The notes below the pieces were generated by a model that made no database searches, had not been told where the DNA came from, and was given only the letters and a program-made list of their open reading frames with translations. From Labia minor (taxonomy: Eukaryota > Arthropoda > Insecta > Dermaptera > Spongiphoridae): DNA of 64,000 nucleotides. A program made the translations under genes and the position numbers. This document shows, one piece after another, positions 55,986-64,000 of this stretch. Position 1 is the stretch's first letter, and each line of letters starts with the position of its first letter. The stretch is taken from positions 72,878,546 to 72,942,545 of the forward strand of contig OY720344.1 of NCBI GenBank assembly GCA_963082975.1, in the 5' to 3' direction.

Positions 55986-57621
55986 ATTAGAAGGAGAAAC
56001 CACTCGACGACAATTCTACTATAAAAAATCTAAGGAAGCAGTTATTAAATTATTTTATAAGATTTATTAGAAGGGTTCTCGGATTACATAGCTAACCAAT
56101 ATCAAATTAAATTACATACTTCTATGAACAAATAAATAAAACATAATTTAACTTAAATTTAAATTGGAATTCTTGATTTATAAAAGGTGTAGCTATGTAA
56201 TTTACAATAATTTATTATAATTACTATTTTAAATGTAAATGTTTGTCAGGTATCTCTCAGTCTCATCTCTGATAAAAACCTAAAAGTCTTATGACCAGCA
56301 ATCAAAATTTAATTCCAACAAGTTATGTATATATATTTTAAAATTTGTATTCACATATTTAATTAACACTATTTTATATTCTTAAAATCAAGGGATTAAT
56401 CTAAACTAAACCAATTTAGAATGATAACTTAATAAAAAAAATATATAAATTTAATTTATTTGGTCAAGTTATTTGTAAATAAAAGATTTTTTAATTCTCC
56501 TCTTCGCTGAAACATTTTACTTTTGTTAAAAATTTTAAATATTATTTATTTAATTAATTTTTTTCTCAAATCAGAATTCTTGATCTATCAATATAGGTAT
56601 ATTTTTAAAATATCTAACTTTAAAAATATATTTTTTCCATCAAAAATCCTTTGAGTTTTAATTTCATATATTTCTAAGTAGAAGAAAAAAATATCACCAA
56701 GGTAACATAACTTTTAATGAATTTCCTATGCCTTTATTTACATCTTACTTTTTTTCATTTTTTTTTCTTTCATTCTCCCTTTCCATATATTTAGGTATAT
56801 ATGAAAAAAGATTATTATTTTTTTCATTTCAATGACTAATTTTCTCAAAGTTATATTTTATACTGGTAAATGCAAAATAGACTAATTAGCTTAATCCAAG
56901 CGTATCTGAGTGTCAATTAATATCCAATAATTAAATTATTACTATTATTAAATTGAATATTATAATATAAATTACTAGCTACAAATTTACAATATTATTA
57001 TTATTGCTCTAAATAGTTAATTATTTAGCACAAATGATTAATCTCTTAAAACATATTCAAATGGTATAGTTCCGGGTGGAGGATTCAAACGCCACCCGTG
57101 TTTTAAAAATATACTTATATGTTATATGTACTTATAATTACAAATATATAATCAATAGAGGAGGGGGCTCTTCCCTTGTACCTACGAAGACATTCATAGT
57201 GTTTTGTTGTGAGTCTGTATGTAATAGATTTTCATTTATTTGATTAATTTAAATTGTATTATAATATTATATATTATATTCAATACAAGTTGATATTCTA
57301 TTGTTAAACTTATCCCAAAAAATAAAATAAAGGAATTAAACATAACTATAAATGAAGAATAAATACATTGGGCGCCAGGGTCGATACTTTTGGCAAAAGG
57401 GCGTTATGCTTCGTTCTAATAGGATAAAAGCGGCTCCTTTACTCTCAAAGGGAAGAACGCCACTTCATTTTGCTTTTGAATAATGGCTTTTACCACCCCC
57501 AAAAAATTGCTTATATATATATATAATGTATTGAATGAAGTTGAATGAAATAATGTATGAAAGATGAGTCAAAGTAACATAATAATTTTCTATCTTGGGT
57601 GTACCAACTTTTGAAAGTAAA
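55986..57621. other. AT-rich upstream DNA, no gene seen
   Basis: Poly-A/T, with two small complex patches (57065-57105 TCCGGGTGGAGGATTCAAAC; 57365-57500 GGCGCCAGGGTCGATAC) that match no known feature. 5' UTR exons or promoter elements of the GPCR could be here but cannot be shown. Confidence 0.5.
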
Positions 57622-58893
57622 AAAGTAGCTTAGAAAGATTGAAAAGAAACAGCCTATAGAAATTGATAACGTGTTTATATATATATATTTTATCCATTTA
57701 GTAAATTTATATCTTATATTTCTCTATATTATACTTGATTAATTTAGTGTTAAATAATACATGTAACTGAGCTTAAAGCTTAAGAAATTACTAAATTAAA
57801 TCTCACACCATTCATTTAGATTAAATTAAAAAAAAATATATATTTAATATATTTATACGATGAAACACAGATTAAACTTTTGATATTTAATTAAAGAAAC
57901 GATTAAAAAAAAATATTAATTAAAAACAAAAAATAATTTCAAATTATAAATTAATATAAAATGAAAAATATTTAAAATTATATTAACAAAAAGAACATAA
58001 ATTTCTCATTCAATTTATAAAAAAATTATAATAATTAAGCATGTTATATATATATAAGTATAATATATAGAAATATAAGATATAAATGTACTAAATGGAT
58101 AATATATATATATAGTTGAATTCTTCAGAATAAAAATCAAATATTAAAAATAAAGATAAAATTAATATTTAATAATAAAAGAATCTAACATTAATATAAT
58201 TGGTATCATAAGAAATTATAAAGAGGTAATTGATAATAAAGTGAAGTTATTTATTTAATATTAAAAGTTAAATAAAATTTTGTAATTAATAAGCAATTAC
58301 AATTTAATAATGGTCGTCCACTTAGCTGTTATTGAAATATAATATTGATATTAACGGGACATCCTATAGGCTGGTGACTGCAGAGGGTGGTTTAAAGTCG
58401 ACCATGATGCCTGCTCTATGGCATGATTTCTCTCTACTCCGATAATTAGAAGACGGATTACAATTTGTCCTTACATCCATAAGGAAAACTCTTCATCCCC
58501 TCCTTTTCAATAACCCACCCCCATTTTGTACACATGTGTTAACTTGCAAATATTCGGATACCACATGTCAAGTAATTTATGTGTTTAAAAAAAAAGGAAT
58601 TTATGAAATATTTTCTCTTCTTCAATTGAAAATATTTTTATTACGTTTTCGGCTTTTTTTGGTCTTTTGTTCTATTAAAGTTTTAAAAAACTTGTCATGT
58701 AATTTATTGAGGGTGACGTGAGGAGGTCAATGTTTGTTATAAATGTCAATTTATAGTATTTTTACTATATTTCTGTATTAAAGGGCATTTGTATGCTTAT
58801 ATATTACAATATATATATATATATATATAAGATATATATAAATACCTATCAATTTCTATAGGCTCTTTCTTTTCAATCTTTCTAAGCTACTTT
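57622..58893. repeat. Two interlocked inverted repeats in AT-rich DNA
   Basis: 57622-57668 and 58847-58893 are inverse copies over 47 bp with one mismatch (AAAGTAGCTTAGAAAGATTG). A second pair lies inside (about 57679-57736 and 58055-58112; ATCCATTTAGTA(A/C)ATTTATA). The outer pair could be the ends of an element of about 1.27 kb; no transposase or target duplication was seen. Confidence 0.7.
58310..58520. other. Less AT-rich patch, function unknown
   Basis: GGTCGTCCACTTAGCTGTTA, GGGACATCCTATAGGCTGGT and AAAGTCGACCATGATGCCTG stand out. GTCGACCAT is partly complementary to ATGGTCGTCC at the other side. It lies within the inverted-repeat region above. Unclassified. Confidence 0.3.
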
Positions 58894-59451
58894 ATATATA
58901 TATATCTATATATTATATATTGTGAACAAATATGGGAAAGTTTGATTTTGAGATGTTAAATCTCCAAATTATTTTAAATTATTGCTACATATCATAATTG
59001 TTTGTTTTTTTAATATGTATATACCTAAATCTATTCGAAAATGAGCTTTCTTTAAAATGCCTAATACCTTGTTTCTTTAATAAAAAGAAAGATTTAATTT
59101 TTGGGAGAATTAGGTGTTAATATTGAAATAAAAATTTTATGAGCAAAAAAGTAAAAATGTATTTATAATATTAAATATAACGAAAAAAAAACCGATAATA
59201 TCTCTTTTAGTGAATAATTTTGGTCGCGTCTCTAGAAAACTCTACAATGAAATATTAAGACGAGAGACGGAGTGAGAATATCTATCGAAAAATAGTATTT
59301 AAAAAGCACACATATACACAGAAAAACTCTTGTTTTGACCCAAATATTTAATATATATTATTGTTCTATACATTTTATTTTGTAACAGGCAGATGTGTGG
59401 GGGGAGGGGGAGAGGGGGTTACGATGAAAATCATGATCGAAAACTGGGGGG
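58894..59451. other. AT-rich stretch ending in a G-rich patch
   Basis: No gene. GTGTGGGGGGAGGGGGAGAG at 59394-59413 is purine-rich. Confidence 0.55.
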
Positions 59452-59483
59452 GGGGTCGATTAATGAAAGTTTGAGCAACGCTG
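59452..59483. mobile_element. Lone hAT-like right end
   Basis: GTCGATTAATGAAAGTTTGA then GCAACGCTG is the inverse of a CAGCGTTGCTCAAACTTT hAT end, like that at 31165. No left partner was found nearby, so the edge of the element is unknown. Confidence 0.4.
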
Positions 59484-60550
59484 TATTAAGATAATTAATA
59501 CACATTATGATTCACAATTTGATTATAGATTTCTTGAAATAACGATGGTAACATATCGGATCTAAAAAAACACTTCTAATATATCTTTCGTTATTTTACA
59601 AAAACTTAAAAAAAAATATTTCTTTATAAAAGATCGGAATAAAAAGAAAGGGAATGGAATTATTTTGTATTCTCGAAAATTAATAAATATCAAATAATGA
59701 TATTAAATAAGTGAAAATAAAATTTTTACAAATAAATAAACAATAAACAAGATATACCTATATTTATTGGATATTAAATGATTCTTTTAAATACAGTCTG
59801 AGTCATGGAGTTTGTTCATGGATAGGATAAATCTTGAGCCTATTTTACATGCTAAACAAAATGGTCTATCAATATGAAAATTAATATCTATATAATCACT
59901 TTTCTTTATAATTGTTTAAACTAAACTAACATTTTTATTGAATTTTATTGAATTTTCATATAATTAATATCACTAAAAATTCATTTTTATAATTTATGAT
60001 ATTGGAATTTATTAACTAACACTACAATATTTTTTAAACAGAGAAAATTATTAAATTAAAATAATATACCATATTTTTAACACATATTATTATTTATCTG
60101 TTATAATTTATCGTTTCGAATAGGGTTTCAACAATAGTCCCTGGAGAGATTTTTATCCACTTAAGCCTTATTACCTCTGCTCAATACACCCCCTCTCCGT
60201 GCAAAAAAAACCCTATAAAAGGAATTACCTTTCAGGGAAAATAAAGAAAAGAAAGAAAATTACGTCATATAAAAAAAACGAATTTAATTTTCTCTCCGTT
60301 ATTTTGTTTTTAATCATTGATTAATAAATGAAAGATTCGAATCAATTTAAAAAAGTAAAAAAAAAATCATAAATTAGTCAATGTTTATCTTATATAAGAT
60401 CAGTTTCTTCTTAAATTCAATAAAATGAATTAATTAATGTTTGGTATTGTGTCAAATCGTAGGCATCTGCGAAAGTCTCAACTTTTTGTCCCCGACAACT
60501 AAAAACCGTTTAATGGGAGAAAAAAGATCATGACGTTATTGGTAGGCAAA
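59484..60550. other. AT-rich stretch, nothing recognised
   Basis: A mixed patch at 60115-60250 (CAATAGTCCCTGGAGAGA; ACACCCCCTCTCCGTGC) is unclassified. No gene seen. Confidence 0.55.
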
Positions 60551-60554
60551 AAAC

Positions 60555-60665
60555 CAGTATGGTTATCAATTGTTGTAGCATATGGTTGTGAAAACTGATT
60601 TGATCCTGGAAAAATTTAGACTTTTTGGAATTTCAAAGAATTTTCACTAGAATGTTGTATATAAT
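60555..60665 (+). mobile_element. Possible LINE shred
   Basis: The plus strand reads VWLSIVVAYGCENWFDPGK, then in a near frame RLFGISKNF. It resembles the LYGCExWTL...LxxF segment of LINE proteins. Too short and worn to be sure. Confidence 0.35.
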
Positions 60666-62251
60666 TCGATTTAAATTCAGTCTCAGGGTATTGAAAAAAT
60701 TAATTGCCTCTTCTTATCTCAGCAAAATTCCATTGCCAATATTCTGTGACTTTGCAGGGCTTTCTCCTATATGACAATTTGAATTTAACTATAATAATTT
60801 ACTATAATAATTGGAAATTAATTTCTATTAATTCAGTATTAGTTTTATTGGATATTTTTCGAAAAAAAGCAACTGATGATGGTGTAACTACTGAAATGTA
60901 TTTAAAGAAAATAAATATATTAATGTGAAATTACACATCCATTACATTATATCATCCATTAAATGTTTATAAATTTTATTTTAAAATATTACCAAGTACA
61001 TTTTTATTTATTTAATTTTCTATTCAAAATACTAAATAGAATATGAGTAAATTTCTTGTATATTGTTAGCTTAAATTCTAGTTTTCTTATTCTATTTCTT
61101 TTTAAAATTTCTTGTTTATTTGATATGTCACTACTATTTTGTTTCACAAGCGAAACGAAAATCTTGGAATAGAATTCTGTTTTGAAGCTTTTTCTATCTG
61201 TCCTATTCAATTTGCTTCTTTTCAAAGGTAATCGACCTTTTTCTCAGCCCAAATTGAATTAATTCCTTGACAGTGTCACTGCTTTATTCTTTGTCCCTTT
61301 GATTTTTATTGCTGATTCAGTTATCTGAAGAACTTCATTTCTTGCTAATGTTCGCTTTTTGTTTGTAATTTTGTGATTAAGATAATAGACAAGTTAATGC
61401 ATTAAATTTCACAATGAGTTTTACTTTAAATAGCTTCTTTCATTAGATGAAAAAAAGCTAGCAGATTAGCATCATGTTAATTATTTAGGTATAGCGAGCA
61501 CATTATTAAAATAATTTTAAAATGCGAACTCAATTTCATTTAAAAATCTCTATAATGCAGCTTGAAAAATTGTCAATTCAGAATTATCTTTGGATTAAAG
61601 CTTCTCATTATGATTAAAGATATTATTAATAATATTTACTCTCACTCTTTTAGGTCTATTTAAATTCGATATTTCAACGAATATTTATCAATACCGTGTT
61701 TTAACAATAGGGGATTGAGGGTTAGAAGAGTAAATATATAAATATGTTTTGGTACATATATATACTTATATAATTATGTAATTTATAAAAAGCACCATTT
61801 TTTTTTAATTCACTTAAACTTAGAAAAACCATCTGCTACAAAATTGTATGTACGTGTACTGCACTGTACTATCAACAAAAACTAGAAATGAAAAAATTAT
61901 AAAATATTGTATAAAGATAGATATTGGTTTATAATTTCATAATTTCATAGTTAAAATTGAATAATTAACAAATCCAGTTCATTAAATTCTAATGAATAAA
62001 ACATTTCTATCATTTTGATAAAAAAATAGATGTTCATATAATATATTTGTTGATTCAAAACTAAATCTTAATTTTCCTAATTGTTTAAAAATATATGTAT
62101 ATTAATATTAACTAATTAATTTTTATTAAAATATTATAATAAATGTGCCCCTCGGGATAACAATTATCTAAAATTCAAATTTAACTGGCAAATATATTTT
62201 GTGACAAGACTATATAGAAATAAATTAATAAAAAAAATATTTTTTATAAAC
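60666..62251. other. AT-rich stretch, nothing recognised
   Basis: Short AT-driven frames at 60704 (plus) and 61004-61225 (minus) show no family features. Confidence 0.6.
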
Positions 62252-62494
62252 ACGCTTTTTAATTAAAAATGCCCTAAAAAATAGAAAATAAAATATTAAT
62301 TAAACCTTGAATATTATCCTTTACATATGCCCAACAAAAAAACGTGGGCGCATATGAACATAAGTAGTAGGTAAAGAATTTAATATTATTATTTTCCCCC
62401 TCGCTTTTTTGTTAGGAATATGTAAAGGATAATATTCAAGGCTTAATTAATATTTTATTTTCTATTTTTTAGGACCTTTTTGATTAAAAAGCCT
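62252..62494. repeat. Near-perfect long palindrome (arms about 95 bp)
   Basis: The left arm about 62252-62348 (GCTTTTTAATTAAAAATG, CCTAAAAAATAGAAAATAAA, ATATTATCCTTTACATATGC, CAACAAAAAA) and the right arm about 62400-62494 are inverse copies with only a handful of differences, around a loop of about 50 bp (GGGCGCATATGAACATAAGT). Hairpin MITE or a source of a long double-stranded RNA. No clear target duplication. Confidence 0.85.
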
Positions 62495-63555
62495 GTATAT
62501 TAAAAAGTTTTTTTTTATTAATTTGTTTTCAAGTTTTTAGTTTTTTAATTTTATTAACTTCACTTTTCTGTCTCTCTGTAATGTTCAAAATTTGTAATTG
62601 GATTTAACTCACTTCTAGTTGATCAAAAATATTAAGATTTTAAATGTACCCTTATAGTTAAAGCAATAGTTGTTTGGATTACCATACTGGGCGGGGCTTA
62701 TCTGCCTGTGTACTTGTGTTGTTCTGTAATTCCGTAAAGAACTATGTGTCGCACATAATGTTATATTTATATTTACAATTTTATTACAATATACAATATA
62801 ATTCTATACAATATATTTAAACTCACAAATTTTAAAAATTTGTATCTGAAAAATTCAAAATATTTCTTTTTGATTATTGTGTGTCATCGACTTTCAATAT
62901 ACGTTTCAAATTTGAGCGAAATAGCTCAATTAGAAGTCTTATAATCCCAAAAATATTATATGTTTATTTCAACTTAACAAAGCTGTTGTTATATAAACAT
63001 TTATTATTATTATTATTATTATATTGGTTTATTTCTTATAATGGAAGATATTTTTTATATAGTATTATAATAAAATATGATATAAATGAGAAAATAAAGA
63101 ATATAACTTATTCAAAGAAGATTTTTTATAATGTTAATATTAGTTTACGATTCTAGGGGTGGATTGAAGTAAAGAGATTTTTGTATCTATACTAATATTT
63201 AAAATAAAAGAGAGAGAATTCTTCTATCTATGTACATATTAAAAAAAAATATAAATTCAAATTAAATTGGAGTAATTTTTAAATAAATAATTATTATGAT
63301 ATTTATCTATAAATGAGAAAAAGATAAAAAGAAAAAAAAAGATTATTTAATATGAAATAACCTAATAATAAGGAAAGATACTAAATGAATGAATCGTCTA
63401 ACTCAATAGAAGTAGAATAATAAAAGTTTTGTTTACTTTCTCTTCTTCTTATTCTATCAAATAAAAGAAGAAAAGATCCGTTCGCATATTATGCCTCTCA
63501 AATTGAATTTTTTCATTCTTTATTACAGCCATTTCTCAATCGAAAAGCAAAGAAA
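62495..63555. other. AT-rich stretch, nothing recognised
   Basis: (TTA)n near 63002-63020 and GA-rich runs near 63210. A 91-codon plus-strand frame at 62881 is AT-driven and not accepted. Confidence 0.6.
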
Positions 63556-63905
63556 GCCACAAGTTAGTTGAATCCATTGCCGTCTTATGTTCGAAATCGG
63601 ATTCCCGCTTGTAACTGGCTTTTCTACGTCGCGAGATGCTCGTATCTTCGCCCTCCATTAAAGCCCTTCTGGCCTTTTAACGACTCTGCGCGCCTCTCGT
63701 TTGTATTTATTCTCATAGTCCTTGGCGGAAAAGGTAACTCGGTGAAATCCCCCTCTCCATGCCACGTGACTGCTCCAATGCATCGTAATCATCCCCGTTT
63801 ACTCTGTTCAATATTACAGGTTGCAAAACAATGCCACTGTAATTATTTCACAAAATTGCTATTTTTATTCTCTATAAAAGTTATAAAGGTCCATCGTCAC
63901 GTGTA
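63556..63905. other. GC-richer island near the window edge
   Basis: About 350 bases of balanced composition (CCGTCTTATGTTCGAAATCG; CTACGTCGCGAGATGCTCGT; CTCTGCGCGCCTCTCGTTTG; CATGCCACGTGACTGCTCC with the E-box CACGTG). The plus strand is open for 112 codons, but the text shows no family features. It could be a 5' UTR exon, promoter or conserved element upstream of the GPCR, or an unrelated exon. Confidence 0.35.
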
Positions 63906-64000
63906 ATTATGCTATAAATTTGCCATTTAGATCTTCTTCTTAAATTTCTTTATTTCTATTTAAACGCATAATCATCTCTAAGTATATATACTTATATAGT

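Noticed and set aside
55674-56024. Plus-strand frames across the GPCR exon (Pro/Arg-rich)
   Set aside because: They are the opposite strand of GC-rich Gly/Ala codons of the real exon, which has helix 1 and a matching splice partner.
63568-63906. 112-codon plus-strand frame
   Set aside because: No family features and the 3' part is AT-rich noise; kept only as a GC-richer island.

Overview
The window looks like nuclear DNA of an invertebrate animal, most likely an arthropod. It is strongly AT-rich and has very few protein-coding exons. It is packed with decayed hAT, mariner, Helitron and piggyBac-like DNA transposons, R1-like and other LINE fragments, a SINE family, one Ty3-type LTR fossil and many microsatellites. 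No bacterial operons, rRNA or tRNA genes or CRISPR arrays were seen. The order cannot be fixed by eye. A hemipteran-like insect is possible, but that is a guess.

The only convincing host gene is a class A (rhodopsin-like) GPCR on the minus strand. Its first coding exon (55615-55932) gives a low-complexity, probably extracellular N-terminus, transmembrane helix 1 and intracellular loop 1. The next exon (26069-26194) gives helix 2, extracellular loop 1 and the conserved cysteine at the top of helix 3. The two join in phase 0 across an intron of about 29.4 kb. The remaining exons should lie left of the window. Everything from 26195 to 55614 is therefore intron; 1-26068 is probably downstream intron, and the right end is upstream sequence or a 5' UTR intron.

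Layout. 1-2.2 kb: hAT transposase fragment, then a hAT element with a perfect 8-bp target duplication that contains an R1-like LINE. 4.5-9.7 kb: mariner remains, a DDE transposase tail, a LINE RT fragment, a transposon-like gene of unknown class and a Ty3 fossil. 11.9-13.5 kb: a LINE with endonuclease and C-terminal end but no RT core. 15.2-17.2 kb: a three-level nest of DNA transposons. 17.4-19.7 and 27.3-28.3 kb: LINE 3' fragments next to Helitron-like 3' ends. 21.5-22.7 and 37.0-38.1 kb: a large inverted pair of a composite repeat. 29.4-30.6 kb: Helitron helicase remnant and a MITE. 31.2-32.1 kb: hAT with a nested repeat. 35.2-36.9 kb: mariner split by a hAT MITE. 40.7-44.6 kb: hAT with a transposase C-terminus, a long-inverted-repeat element and two MITEs. 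48.5-54.3 kb: more dispersed repeats and a 1-kb inverted-repeat element around a GC-rich core. 57.6-62.5 kb: palindromic AT-rich DNA.

The most unusual signal is a set of non-coding repeats (families A, B and C here, at least nine copies). They share a terminus with a short hairpin followed by GTATTG, an inner microsatellite and a motif like CAAATTTCATCAAAATCGG. Family A carries paired TGACGTCA octamers (the CRE consensus) exactly 20 bp apart, and ACTTCCGGT (the ETS consensus) recurs. No protein of its own was found, so the mechanism that spread it is unknown.
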